A stretch of 64,000 nt of DNA. Source: Paenibacillus sp. FSL H7-0357. GTDB lineage: Bacteria > Bacillota > Bacilli > Paenibacillales > Paenibacillaceae. Shown piece by piece: positions 26,342 to 34,912 of the stretch. Below the pieces are notes generated by a model, which searched no databases, was not told where the DNA came from, and saw only the letters and a program-made list of their open reading frames with translations. The DNA is taken from assembly GCF_000758525.1 (NCBI RefSeq), contig NZ_CP009241.1, positions 1,364,001 to 1,428,000 on the forward strand, written 5' to 3'. The stretch's first letter is position 1. The number at the start of each line of letters is the position of its first letter. Both the position numbers and the translations under genes were made by a program.

Positions 26342-27370
26342 TTACTTGTACAAGGCCAGCAATCCGTAGGTGAGCTCGAACAGCTGCAGCAGATTCCGCG
26401 GATCTTTGCCGGTGAGGCTCTCAATCCGTTTCAGCCGGTACTGCAGTGTATTCCGGTGAATGTTCAGCGCCTCCGACGTATGCGAGACACTGCAGTTGTG
26501 GTTGATGAAGCTCCTTAGTGTCTCCAGTAAATCGGCGGTATCCTCCAGCTTGATGGTGGTATTCAGAGTGTCCGTCAGCTCCGCATGGCTCAGCTTCACC
26601 AGAAATTCGGCCTCCCCGAAATGGATGGTCTGGGCAGAGGGCTTCAGCGCCAGCAGAATTCCCATGGCCGACTTCGCCTGCCGGTAGCTCTCCGCGATAC
26701 TGGCCTCCTGCTTGCCGGAAGCCAGCAGCACCTGCGGCTGGTTATGAAGAATTTGCCGGATCAGCAGATTGCAGTCCTGCTGGTTCTGGACCAGCATAAG
26801 CCAGATGTCCTCTTGGATCCGAAATGAAGGCTGCAGCAGCAGAATCTTGGCATTCTGCTCTGCCGGTGTAAAATTCTTGATATACAGGACCGTTGTTTTG
26901 AGCAGCAGATCAATATGATAAGCGGCTGCTTCTTTTCGTAATTTCTGCGAATATGCTCCCTCATGGGCCAGCAGCAGTTCCAGAAATGCCTTCTTGCGGC
27001 TCGCTTCATTGGCAAGATCCTCCAGCGTATTTCTTTGTTCAATCAGAAGAGAGACTGTTGTTCTTACGATATTGCAAAAGGGACGGACTTCATCCGGGTT
27101 GCCCGAAATTCCAATCACACCCACAGGCGCATCGCCTATAACAATCGGCTCATTGGTGCCCTTTTTTTCATAACGTCCATCCTCCCAGACCTCGACCATT
27201 TTTCCGGTGGACAGTGCTTTGACTGCCCCCTGGTGAATGGTGCCGACCCGTTCCTTTTTCCCGCTGCCGATAATGACCCCTTTCCCGTTCATAATGTTGA
27301 TGTTATAGGGGATGTCCATCATCATTTTATCTACAATTTCCTGTGCCTGCTTCTCGGAAAGCTCAAACAA
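26342..27370 (-). CDS. CdaR-type sugar-diacid regulator
   Basis: A 342-residue regulator. The TTG start at 27370 is chosen because AAAGGAGG lies 9 bases upstream, and the sequence beyond it is not protein-like. The N-terminal part is the diacid-recognition domain (QEIVDKMMMDIPYNINIMN, VGVIGISGNPDEVRPF). The C-terminus is a PucR/CdaR HTH (SEALNIHRNTLQYRLKRIE). E. coli CdaR activates glucarate, galactarate and glycerate genes. Here it is convergent with the permease-kinase operon and most likely activates it. Confidence 0.92.
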   Translation of the reverse strand: MFELSEKQAQEIVDKMMMDIPYNINIMNGKGVIIGSGKKERVGTIHQGAVKALSTGKMVEVWEDGRYEKKGTNEPIVIGDAPVGVIGISGNPDEVRPFCNIVRTTVSLLIEQRNTLEDLANEASRKKAFLELLLAHEGAYSQKLRKEAAAYHIDLLLKTTVLYIKNFTPAEQNAKILLLQPSFRIQEDIWLMLVQNQQDCNLLIRQILHNQPQVLLASGKQEASIAESYRQAKSAMGILLALKPSAQTIHFGEAEFLVKLSHAELTDTLNTTIKLEDTADLLETLRSFINHNCSVSHTSEALNIHRNTLQYRLKRIESLTGKDPRNLLQLFELTYGLLALYK

Positions 27371-27604
27371 TCGGGTTCCTCCTTTGCCAAGCCGGTTATG
27401 CTCAGTTGTGGTCTTTGGATTATAGCTTGTGCATTTGAACAAAATTATAGATGATCTTCTGTATTTATAAAAGCAGGAAGTGCTGTTCTGACAGCATGAG
27501 GCCTGAAGGAAAGAGACTGGCGGTTTCGCTGGTGACATTTCTGATAGCTCTTAGATCAGGTAATGGAGTAATTTAACATTAAATACTAGGATGGGGTGAA
27601 AGAG

Positions 27605-27925
27605 ATGAATGACAAATCTTCAATCAGCAACGCTTTTCAAATGTTCAGCAAGGAAGCTCCGGCACATCAGGAGGCATGGATGCAGGCCGTAAAGGGACTG
27701 GGGGCTGCAAGCAAGCTGGATTCCAGAACGGAAGCGCTGGCTTACATTGCGGTACTTGCAGTGGCCAGACTTGAGAGCGGACTTCCTTTTCACGTGAAGC
27801 AGGCCAAGGCTCTGGGTGTCAGCAGAGAAGAAATCATCAGCGCTGTTCTGCTGGGGCTTCCGGCAGTAGGGAATACTGTGGTTCAATCGCTTCCTGCGGC
27901 ACTTGCGGCATATGATGAAGAGTAG
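27605..27925 (+). CDS. Carboxymuconolactone decarboxylase family protein
   Basis: About 106 residues, one CMD domain of the AhpD-like helical fold (TEALAYIAVLAVARLESGLPFHVKQAKALGVS spans residues about 41-72). The catalytic CxxC of AhpD is replaced by a sequence with no Cys (ESGLPFH), so it is not a thiol peroxidase partner. The His is kept. Start: ATG at 27605, with a GTG at 27596 as alternative. Single gene with its own terminator. Function unknown; such proteins often handle quinone or lactone compounds. Confidence 0.85.
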   Translation: MNDKSSISNAFQMFSKEAPAHQEAWMQAVKGLGAASKLDSRTEALAYIAVLAVARLESGLPFHVKQAKALGVSREEIISAVLLGLPAVGNTVVQSLPAALAAYDEE

Positions 27926-27946
27926 CCTATAATTCTATATCAAATG

Positions 27947-27989
27947 AACCGGCTGCATGCCTCTTAAGGGGTGTGCAGCCGGTTCTTTA
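27947..27989 (+). terminator. Rho-independent terminator after the CMD gene
   Basis: AACCGGCTGCA / TGCAGCCGGTT stem followed by CTTTAATTT. Confidence 0.75.
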
Positions 27990-28054
27990 ATTTGCAACTT
28001 TAACAAGTTGTGAAGTGTCTAATTAAGAACGACAGCAGAATAAGGAGGGAATTC

Positions 28055-28777
28055 ATGTACTCGGCAAGAATTTTTGGAAGGTTCGCACTGGTGGCTGCAA
28101 TGCTGCTCCTTGCAGCCTGCAGCACGACACCAGCAGAACCGGAGGCCACATTGGCACCGCAGCAGTCACAGGAACAAGCTCAAGCCGGTCCAACATCAAG
28201 CCCGGAGGCAAGCGCTGCACCGGAAGAATCGGCTGATCCGACAGCACCGGCAGAACCTGAGGAAGGGATGCCTCCAACGGCACTGGAAGCTGCCGCAACG
28301 GTGATGAAGGCGCTGAAGAACAGTGATATGGAGTCGCTCGCGGCCTGGGTTCACCCGGATAAAGGCGTCCGCTTCTCACCCTATGCATATGTCGATCCCA
28401 AGAAGGATCTGGTCTTTACCCGTGATAAGCTAGAGGGGGTAATGAAAGACAACACGAAATATGAGTGGCGGGAGTTCGCCGGTTCAGGTGAACTGATTGA
28501 GCTGACCTTTGCAGAATACTTTAAGCAGTTTGTATATGATGCAGACTTTGCCGGTGATGCCGAAATCGCCCTGAATAAGGGATTGGGGCAAGGAACGACA
28601 GTCAACAATATCAACGAAGTTTATCCGAAGGAAACTCACGACTTCGTGGAGTACCATATCGACGGTATCGATCCTTCCGTCGAAGGCATGGACTGGCGCA
28701 GCCTGCGGCTGGTCTTCGAGAAGATGGGCGAAGATCGTGCGCTTGTAGGCATCGTTCACGATCAGTGGACGCCATAA
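28055..28777 (+). CDS. Lipoprotein of unknown function
   Basis: A 240-residue lipoprotein from the ATG at 28055, with AAGGAGG 8 bases upstream. Lipobox LLAAC puts the modified Cys at 22. Residues 25-75 are a Pro/Ala/Glu/Gln-rich linker. The globular part starts at about 80 (TALEAAATVMKALKNSDMES) with an acidic, aromatic-rich fold ending DRALVGIVHDQWTP, similar in feel to NTF2-like extracellular domains seen in Paenibacillus lipoproteins. No enzyme motif. Probably a single-gene transcript. Confidence 0.8.
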   Translation: MYSARIFGRFALVAAMLLLAACSTTPAEPEATLAPQQSQEQAQAGPTSSPEASAAPEESADPTAPAEPEEGMPPTALEAAATVMKALKNSDMESLAAWVHPDKGVRFSPYAYVDPKKDLVFTRDKLEGVMKDNTKYEWREFAGSGELIELTFAEYFKQFVYDADFAGDAEIALNKGLGQGTTVNNINEVYPKETHDFVEYHIDGIDPSVEGMDWRSLRLVFEKMGEDRALVGIVHDQWTP

Positions 28778-28810
28778 AAGCCTTGGATGAACTTAACATC
28801 AGAAGAGAAG

Positions 28811-28844
28811 AACAGAGATTCCCCATCATTGGAGAATCTCTGTT
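28811..28844. terminator. Hairpin downstream of the lipoprotein gene
   Basis: AACAGAGATTC / GAATCTCTGTT stem. The minus-strand tail (CTTCTCTTCT) is more terminator-like than the plus side, so it may once have ended the gene now reduced to a remnant at 28836-29010. Confidence 0.5.
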
Positions 28845-29010
28845 CTGTATTGCGGAGAGGACAACGGTTACGATCGAGGTAAGAGCCGACAGCCAAACAC
28901 GGCCGGCCTGGATGGCAAAGATCAAAATGGACAGCAGTATAATGGCTACGCCCAGCTGCTTGCTGAATGTTTCGAGCTTGCGTTGCAGCGGCATCTGCTT
29001 GGCTTCGGCG
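28836..29010 (-). pseudogene. P-type cation ATPase remnant
   Basis: The minus strand keeps a short stretch typical of P-type (calcium-like) ATPases: EAKQMPLQRKLETFSKQLG followed by a hydrophobic helix (VAIILLSILIFAI), then, after an apparent loss of about 20 residues, SIVTVVLSAIQNR, which resembles the block after the PEGLP motif. A stop codon lies just upstream in this frame, and neither the phosphorylation site nor the rest of the enzyme is present. It is a decayed fragment left in a 390-base gap between the lipoprotein and the SLH carboxypeptidase. Confidence 0.5.
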
Positions 29011-29094
29011 CTTTCAAAACGTCAATTGGAGAACGCGGAACTTTCGCTTACAGTAATCTCATTTACCCGGGTGATACGTAACTACTCTACGACA

Positions 29095-29138
29095 AACAGG
29101 GATGCCCCTCAGCCATTGCGGCCGGGGGCATCCCTGTT
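29095..29138 (-). terminator. Terminator of the SLH carboxypeptidase gene
   Basis: AACAGGGATGCCCC / GGGGCATCCCTGTT stem just past the stop codon of the minus-strand gene, followed on that strand by TTTGTC. Confidence 0.7.
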
Positions 29139-29165
29139 CACATTCACGGCAATCATCCCTTCGGA

Positions 29166-32100
29166 CTATTGCAGGTTGATGATGTTGCTGATAATGACAG
29201 CGGCTTGCGCGCGGTTGGCAATACCTTTTGGCGCAAATGTGTCGGCTGTCATGCCTTTCACAATGCCTTCCCGGGTAAGCAGAGCAACTGCGTTTTTACC
29301 ATAGGAAGCAATGCTCGATTTGTCTTTGAAGTTCGCAAGCAGCGCATCAGCACCGGTAACCGACTTGCCTTTGAACTTCGTCAGTGCGTTCGCGGCGATG
29401 ATCGCCATCTCTTCACGCGTGATGGAGCGGTTAGGCTCGAACTTGCCTCCGCCAACACCGTTGATCAGACCACTGTTGACACCGGCGGCAACATAGCTGT
29501 AAGACCAACTCGAAGTTGCTACATCACTGAAGTCAGCCGAAACGTTCTCCAGCGGCAGGTTAAAGGCGCGGACGATCATGGTGATGAATTCAGCACGGGT
29601 CACTTCTTTGAGTGGTGCGAATGAGTTGCTGCCTACACCGTTAATGATGCCTTTAGCCGTCAATTCTTTGATAGCAGCTTCTGCCCAGGCTACTGTGCCC
29701 AGATCCGTGAAATTGACCGCCGGAACTGGTGCAGCTGTCGGCTGTGGTGTAGCCGGAACTACAGTTGGAGCCGGTGTTGCGGTTGGCGTTGCAGTTGGCG
29801 TTGCAGTTGGCGTTGCAGTTGGAGCTGGCACACTAGTATCCGGGTAAGCCGGTGTAGCCGGAACCGGCTCAAGCGCACCATTATCCATACCGTCTGCTTC
29901 CGTAGCTGCCGGAGCGGAGGCATAGATCGCATTCGCCAGTAATCTGAACTGGTTCTGCGGATGATATTTGTTCAGCAGATCGTTCGCGAACAAGGTCACA
30001 TGGATGCTGTCCGTTTGATAATCCAGTGCCATTACCTGACCCTTGGCAGAATCGCTTTTCGGCCACCAGCCGGCTTTGAAGAAATCATCGCCCGTTCCGT
30101 ACTTCGCCAGCACTTCAGCGCCTTCCGGAACAGCCGTGATATAAGCGGCAGATACGGTATACAGGTATTCATTGTCTGCATAAGGAGCAGTAATTACGCT
30201 GTTTTGCGAGACGGTTGCTTTGAACAAGCCTTCATGTGCTGCGGATCTGTTCGATTGGTTCACCGGATTGGAGTAATCCAGGCCCGGTAAGATATTCAGA
30301 GATTTAAGGCTGTTGAGCATTGTACGTCCATATCCGATGAACGGCTTGCCGCTGGCAATCAGGTTTGTACCTGTATTAACGAGGACGTCTGCCGCAGCAG
30401 CATCGGAAGTTACCTTAAATCCAAGATCGGCCACGATAAAGGAAGGTGCTGCGGCAATGCCAACATTCACTGGCTTGAGCAGTTTGCCTGTCTTGTCACC
30501 TGATTCGCTGAATGGCACTAGGTCGAGCAAGTATTTGGATGCTACTGTTCTCAGGTTTGATCTGGAGACCAGGAAGCTGCCTTTTTCATAGCCGGGTCCA
30601 TCGTTCGAGAGCAGGGTTACTGCTTTTCGGTTCGCAAGCAAATCGTTAACCGCTTTGATCGCATCGTTGTTGCTGTTGCGGATGACGTAATTTTGCTCAA
30701 AACGATATTGATTCAGATCTGTCGCTGGAATGACGATGCTGCTAACTTGCTGTGTCTTGCCGGAGAATGCACCAGCGCTGCGGCTGATGTACCGGTCGAA
30801 TCCCCGCATGTCCGCAAAATTCTGTACGGTGTCGGAATACATCGCATCGAAGTCGGATACATCCAGTCCGTCATACAGAACCAGGTTGGCATAGCCTCGT
30901 TTGGCCTGATGCATGTTCACCACATAGGTTCCTGCCGGATAAGTGACGCCATCCACGTTTACCGGAGTAATTGTCTGCTCTACCTTCACTCCATTACGAA
31001 GCAGGTATTTCACCATTTTGTATGTTTCCAGCTCGTTCTTTTGCAGATCTTTGGCTACTGGAAGCACATAATATTCAGGGAAAAAGTTACTTTCTTCCGT
31101 TTCACGCTCACGGCCGACCGATTCATATTTAGCATTTACCAAATACGGGTCAACTGCTTTGTTGTCTTCATTGTTCAAGCCGCGTTTGAAGATTTCGAGC
31201 TGGTTCAGGAACAGCTTCTCTTTGTTGTCCTGCACATAGTTAGTGGCAGCCAGAGTTGCATAATAGAAGGCGTTCAGGGAATCCTCATTCAGCTCCGGCA
31301 CTTCAATGGTATGTCCAAGGGCACCTTGGTGCATCGCATAGACAGCAGTGTAAGCCGGTGAAGCATCATCCCATCCGGTAGCATTGCCATAAGGATCGGC
31401 ATAATCCGGGTCATTCTTTAATTTCTCAGCTTCCAGATAAGGAATGTGGTACTCCTCATATTTGGTGTTGGCGATCCCGGCATTCCCCATTGCTGTGGCC
31501 TGCTCAATCAAATTGTCCATGACCAGATCGTATTCGACGTTCGGATCATGTGGTGGTGTGCATGGCTCGATCAGGAAGCCGCTCACGAACCCGTGCATAT
31601 CCAGGAAGCTCAGCGGGGTCCACTTGGCGATTTGTGCTGTAACAGCCTGAGTCTCCGGTTGGGTCTGGTAGGAGTTGTCGCGGTTCGGGTCAAGCAGCGT
31701 TGAAGTCGCACGTGTGTTCAAAGCACGGCCATCCGGATTCTCCACATAGTCGAGCAGGAAAATCACATTGTCCAGCGCCTTGTCAATGTCCAGTGTAACC
31801 GGAACGACATTGCCGTCAGCATTGGTCGTATCATAGTTTACGATTTTCTCGGTCATCAGCGTATCCAAAAACTTAATAATAACGTCTACGCCATTGGCTT
31901 CATCCGCATGGATATTGTTCAGCCAGATGGGCACTTTATAGTCCTGCAACTGGCCGTTTTTGATCATCTCCTGCAATGCAGCAGGATCATTGTTCATCAG
32001 CGGCAGTGTTTCATTCAAATATTGGTCTACGGACGCTTTGTCCTTGGCTACGATGGAGAAGTGGATCGCCCGTCCTTGTGTGGACGTTCCGATCTGCTGA

Positions 32101-32765
32101 TACTCCACATAACGGCCATATTTATTGTTGCTGTCGGCAGTAATGGTATCAATCGCCGGTTTGATCTCATCATATGTATGATAGGTATCATACGGGTTCA
32201 GCTTCACTTGCTGCTGTACCAGCGCTTCACCGTCAGGAGTGGTCGCCGTCAGGTTGTATACACCTGCAAGCTTCACATACTCGGCCCGGATGCCGCTAAG
32301 TGACAGGTTGGAGCCGAATGGCATATCGAAGTATACCAGAGCGGTTACCGTAGAAGGTGAGACAGTCTCATAGCTTACTTTTACGAACGGATCACCCGTA
32401 TATGCTCTAACGTTAGAAGCGTTGTTCCATTTTTTCCACTGTGTTAGCGGCTTCATCTCTTCCGCCGTTCTGCCAAAATTCCAGGTGATTTGGTCTGCTG
32501 TCAGACCATCGGGAAGGGTCAATGTTATCGGCAGTGTTCTGGCCTCGGTCATTGAGGCTTGGTAGACTGCTGTCGATACTGAAGGAACAGAAGTTTGATA
32601 GACTTCCGAGGAAACCGTAGATGATAAGCCGGAATCCGTGGATGCCGGTGTAGTTAGAACCTGAGGCTGTGCCTCAGCGGCAACTTCACCGGCATAGGCT
32701 GCCGGAAGGATTCCGGACAACGTCAGGGTTAACGCGATTAATAAGGATAATAATTTCTTAGACAT
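29166..32765 (-). CDS. M14 zinc carboxypeptidase with C-terminal SLH domains
   Basis: About 1199 residues. Signal peptide to AYA (about 26). The M14 catalytic domain runs from about 195 to 510 with zinc ligands His287 and Glu290 (HADE), His392 (DMHGF) and catalytic Glu489 (HTIEV), plus the substrate blocks NPDGR and DPNRDN; numbering counts the upstream ATG. A 500-residue region follows, partly a glutamine-amidotransferase-like or beta-rich fold. Then comes a PTAT repeat linker and three SLH domains that bind wall polysaccharide. It is a cell-surface exopeptidase. The ATG at 32765 fits GGGAGG better than one codon earlier. Confidence 0.92.
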   Translation of the reverse strand: MSKKLLSLLIALTLTLSGILPAAYAGEVAAEAQPQVLTTPASTDSGLSSTVSSEVYQTSVPSVSTAVYQASMTEARTLPITLTLPDGLTADQITWNFGRTAEEMKPLTQWKKWNNASNVRAYTGDPFVKVSYETVSPSTVTALVYFDMPFGSNLSLSGIRAEYVKLAGVYNLTATTPDGEALVQQQVKLNPYDTYHTYDEIKPAIDTITADSNNKYGRYVEYQQIGTSTQGRAIHFSIVAKDKASVDQYLNETLPLMNNDPAALQEMIKNGQLQDYKVPIWLNNIHADEANGVDVIIKFLDTLMTEKIVNYDTTNADGNVVPVTLDIDKALDNVIFLLDYVENPDGRALNTRATSTLLDPNRDNSYQTQPETQAVTAQIAKWTPLSFLDMHGFVSGFLIEPCTPPHDPNVEYDLVMDNLIEQATAMGNAGIANTKYEEYHIPYLEAEKLKNDPDYADPYGNATGWDDASPAYTAVYAMHQGALGHTIEVPELNEDSLNAFYYATLAATNYVQDNKEKLFLNQLEIFKRGLNNEDNKAVDPYLVNAKYESVGRERETEESNFFPEYYVLPVAKDLQKNELETYKMVKYLLRNGVKVEQTITPVNVDGVTYPAGTYVVNMHQAKRGYANLVLYDGLDVSDFDAMYSDTVQNFADMRGFDRYISRSAGAFSGKTQQVSSIVIPATDLNQYRFEQNYVIRNSNNDAIKAVNDLLANRKAVTLLSNDGPGYEKGSFLVSRSNLRTVASKYLLDLVPFSESGDKTGKLLKPVNVGIAAAPSFIVADLGFKVTSDAAAADVLVNTGTNLIASGKPFIGYGRTMLNSLKSLNILPGLDYSNPVNQSNRSAAHEGLFKATVSQNSVITAPYADNEYLYTVSAAYITAVPEGAEVLAKYGTGDDFFKAGWWPKSDSAKGQVMALDYQTDSIHVTLFANDLLNKYHPQNQFRLLANAIYASAPAATEADGMDNGALEPVPATPAYPDTSVPAPTATPTATPTATPTATPAPTVVPATPQPTAAPVPAVNFTDLGTVAWAEAAIKELTAKGIINGVGSNSFAPLKEVTRAEFITMIVRAFNLPLENVSADFSDVATSSWSYSYVAAGVNSGLINGVGGGKFEPNRSITREEMAIIAANALTKFKGKSVTGADALLANFKDKSSIASYGKNAVALLTREGIVKGMTADTFAPKGIANRAQAAVIISNIINLQ
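29782..29823. repeat. 12-bp tandem repeat encoding the PTAT linker
   Basis: GGCGTTGCAGTT repeats at least three times in tandem with a variant copy before it, giving the Ala-Thr-Pro-Thr linker between the enzyme body and the SLH anchor. Copy number is likely variable between strains. Confidence 0.75.
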
Positions 32766-33026
32766 CATTTACCTCCCAGTAGTTCTCTCTATTTGTAGGC
32801 TTTCTAGTAAAACGGACTACTCCAGCGTCTGCAGGTTTATGCATCCCTCCAATAGATTCGCACGGCAATGCTACCATGATTATGTCATAATCACATCGCG
32901 TGTGATGAATTAATATACATAATATATTTTTAATATACATTTAATTTTATATAATATAGTATTTTATTCAAAAGCGGAAGCTTTTTCATAGATTAGTTGC
33001 CGGGGATCGCTCAAGGGGGTTTATCA
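32766..33026. other. Intergenic region upstream of the SLH carboxypeptidase
   Basis: 261 bases, very AT-rich at 32905-32970. Two palindromes, at 32877-32893 and 32891-32905, lie upstream of the carboxypeptidase start. No gene seen. Confidence 0.5.
32877..32905. promoter_or_regulatory. Two overlapping palindromes upstream of the SLH carboxypeptidase
   Basis: TGATTATG-T-CATAATCA (32877-32893) is a perfect 8-bp inverted repeat around one base. It overlaps TCACA-TCGCG-TGTGA (32891-32905). Operator-like position about 110-140 bases before the start. Confidence 0.45.
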
Positions 33027-33134
33027 ATGAGTCTGACAGTGAAAGAGAACGAACAGGATAAGCTTAACGAAAGGGATCTGCGGGAGCCATGGGAGGAAGA
33101 GCCTGAGATATGGATTGACTATGACTGCGTATGA
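33027..33134 (+). CDS. Candidate small acidic protein
   Basis: A 35-residue frame with CAAGGGGG 7 bases before the ATG. The sequence is strongly charged at the start (KENEQDKLNERDLREPW) and acidic at the end, finishing IDYDCV with a single Cys near the C-terminus. No signal peptide. I do not recognise it. The ribosome site supports translation; nothing else does. Confidence 0.4.
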   Translation: MSLTVKENEQDKLNERDLREPWEEEPEIWIDYDCV

Positions 33135-33169
33135 TGTGGGATGGTAGATTCTGTAGGTGAGAAAAGAAA

Positions 33170-33196
33170 AGCCAGCGGATAAATAACCGCTGGCTA
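33170..33196 (-). terminator. Terminator of the second SLH gene
   Basis: AGCCAGCGG / CCGCTGGCT stem; on the minus strand it is followed by TTTTCTTTTC. It lies 120 bases past the stop of the minus-strand SLH gene. Confidence 0.7.
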
Positions 33197-33248
33197 GAAA
33201 GCTATTCACCCGTTAGGGTGATTTTGTTCAAATATAAGAATTTATATT

Positions 33249-33304
33249 TCTCGCTGAAACGGATACCGTCCTGTTGAGGACGGCGAAGCCGTTTCCACTT
33301 GTTC
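33249..33304. repeat. Dispersed intergenic hairpin repeat, copy 2
   Basis: Shares TTTCTCGCTGAAACGGATAC and the following CGTCCT plus TTGAGGACGG and CCGTTTCCACTTGT with copy 1 at 3671-3724. The right arm has changed (GCGAAG replaces TAT), so the stem is shorter here. It lies inside the 3' untranslated part of the SLH gene. Confidence 0.75.
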
Positions 33305-33316
33305 AGTAGCGGCAAA

Positions 33317-34288
33317 TTATTGAACGCTGCTGGAGGATACTGAGGAACCGGCAGTGCCGGTTACAGGCTGGGCTGTCGCCGTATAGCCTTCCGGCAAGTA
33401 GGTGACTACGGAAGCTGCCGAGATCACCTGCGCGTAACTTTTGCCGGGATCCGGCTGGGTTACGCTGTAATAGATGACGGCTGTCTTGTTCTTGCCAAAT
33501 TCGATCCGGTCGATGCTTAGGCCATAGCCCGGATGCGGCAGGTTGCTGACGGTCACTGTAACTTTGTTTACTCCGTCAGCGGCTTTTTCCAGCTTCACTG
33601 CCGTTTCATAATTATAAGAAGGAGCTGTTGTTCCGCCATCCGGCTCAATGACTTCCTTGGCGAATTTAACTGCATCGAAGAGCCATACTGCTGCTTCCCC
33701 GCGGGTAACGGCTTCTGATGGGCGGAACGTGTTGTTCTTCTCCAGGGTAACGATATGTGTGTTAACCAGAATCTGCAGGCTGTTCATTTCCGCCGTGGAT
33801 AGCTTGCTGCCATCGGAAATATTGGCAAACATCATCGTTACCGGGAAGTTGCCCTTGCTCTGCAAAGCCTGGGTCAGCAAATGAGCGAACTGGGCGCGTG
33901 TCATCGTGCTGTTCGGATCAACGGTTTTATTCAAGGACAGGCCGTTCTGCTTGGCGGCTACGAATGCGGAAGCATACCAGGCTTTGTCCTTTACTTTGTC
34001 AAAGTAATCACTAGCTTTACCAGCGGTTTGCGGGGACAGCTGCAGTCCGCTTACGATAAACTGAATGCCCTGGGCGAAGGTTACCTTTGATTTCGGTGCG
34101 AACTTGTCGCTGGTTACTCCGTTGATAATCCCGTCCTTATGCAAAGTATTAATTTTGGATTCGGCGGAATGGCCTTTCAAATCGGAAAATGCAAATGCCG
34201 ATGTTCCCAAAGACAAGCTTGCCGCCAGAATGCTGCACGCTATGGTTAGTTTTTTAGCGTTCATCTGGAATGATTGTTTCTTCTTCAT
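33317..34288 (-). CDS. SLH-domain surface protein with PrcB-like C-terminus
   Basis: A 323-residue protein with AAGAGGTGAGG upstream. A long signal peptide ends near AFA (33). Three SLH-type repeats follow at about 35-90, 95-150 and 155-210 (KDGIINGVTSDKFAPKSKVT, QNGLSLNKTVDPNSTMTRAQ, and the divergent NTFRPSEAVTRGEA). The C-terminal 100 residues resemble a PrcB/protease-associated domain (YNYETAVKLEK, GYGLSIDRIEF, TQPDPG). No protease is encoded next to it. It is likely held on the wall by the SLH repeats and may modulate a secreted protease. Confidence 0.88.
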   Translation of the reverse strand: MKKKQSFQMNAKKLTIACSILAASLSLGTSAFAFSDLKGHSAESKINTLHKDGIINGVTSDKFAPKSKVTFAQGIQFIVSGLQLSPQTAGKASDYFDKVKDKAWYASAFVAAKQNGLSLNKTVDPNSTMTRAQFAHLLTQALQSKGNFPVTMMFANISDGSKLSTAEMNSLQILVNTHIVTLEKNNTFRPSEAVTRGEAAVWLFDAVKFAKEVIEPDGGTTAPSYNYETAVKLEKAADGVNKVTVTVSNLPHPGYGLSIDRIEFGKNKTAVIYYSVTQPDPGKSYAQVISAASVVTYLPEGYTATAQPVTGTAGSSVSSSSVQ

Positions 34289-34370
34289 TGTGCCTCACCT
34301 CTTATTCCCTTAGATGGCAGAATGCCGCAAAATGTTGCAGGGTGGCTCAAATTAAATGTAATTTAAGCTT

Positions 34371-34709
34371 TTATCCGCGGAGCAGCGACTCAGCACCATC
34401 CACAAATATTTCCGTCCCCGTGACATGAAAGGACTCGTCCGAGGCAAGGAACAGCACCAGATTGGCTACCTGCTCCGGCTTGCCGGGAGCTTGCTCCAGC
34501 GGATGACTGCTGTCCGGAAACTCCACGGGGATTTTCACTTCCTCAATTGCATCGCTTTTGTACGTATTATCACCAATATTGGTATCAATTGATCCGGGGC
34601 AGACGGCATTTACGCGGATGGCGTATTGCGCCAGCTCCAGTGCAGCCATTTTCATAAAAGCGACCTGGCCTGCCTTAATAATTTCTCCTAAAAGTTGCTC
34701 TGTCAGTAA
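34371..34709 (-). pseudogene. Short-chain dehydrogenase remnant (C-terminal third)
   Basis: The frame preserves only the last third of an SDR enzyme: VAFMKMAALELAQYAIRVNA, CPGSIDTN, then ANLVLFLASDESFHVTGTEI and FVDG at the end. The Rossmann motif, the catalytic Ser and the YxxxK pair are all missing; upstream the frame turns into unrelated residues and hits a stop. The homologous part ends at about 34675. It is a truncated gene, probably broken by recombination near 34690. Confidence 0.75.
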
Positions 34710-34912
34710 CTACATACCCCTCTCATTGGGGATGAACCAGTCTGGAAGCGGGGATGCCGGAAGGTGCAGCGACGCTTCAGATCCCTTCACCAGCGCTGTT
34801 AGCAACTCATACCGCTATGTCTCTTGCAATTGAACAAAAGAGCCATTTCGCAGTACACTTAAGGATGATAGCGCTATATTTACTACTTTCAGACCATGAC
34901 AGGAGAACATAG

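Noticed and set aside
28611..28994. Complete 127-codon protein at the P-type ATPase remnant
   Set aside because: The part after the ATPase-like stretch is the antisense of the lipoprotein gene, so only the first about 53 codons are meaningful.
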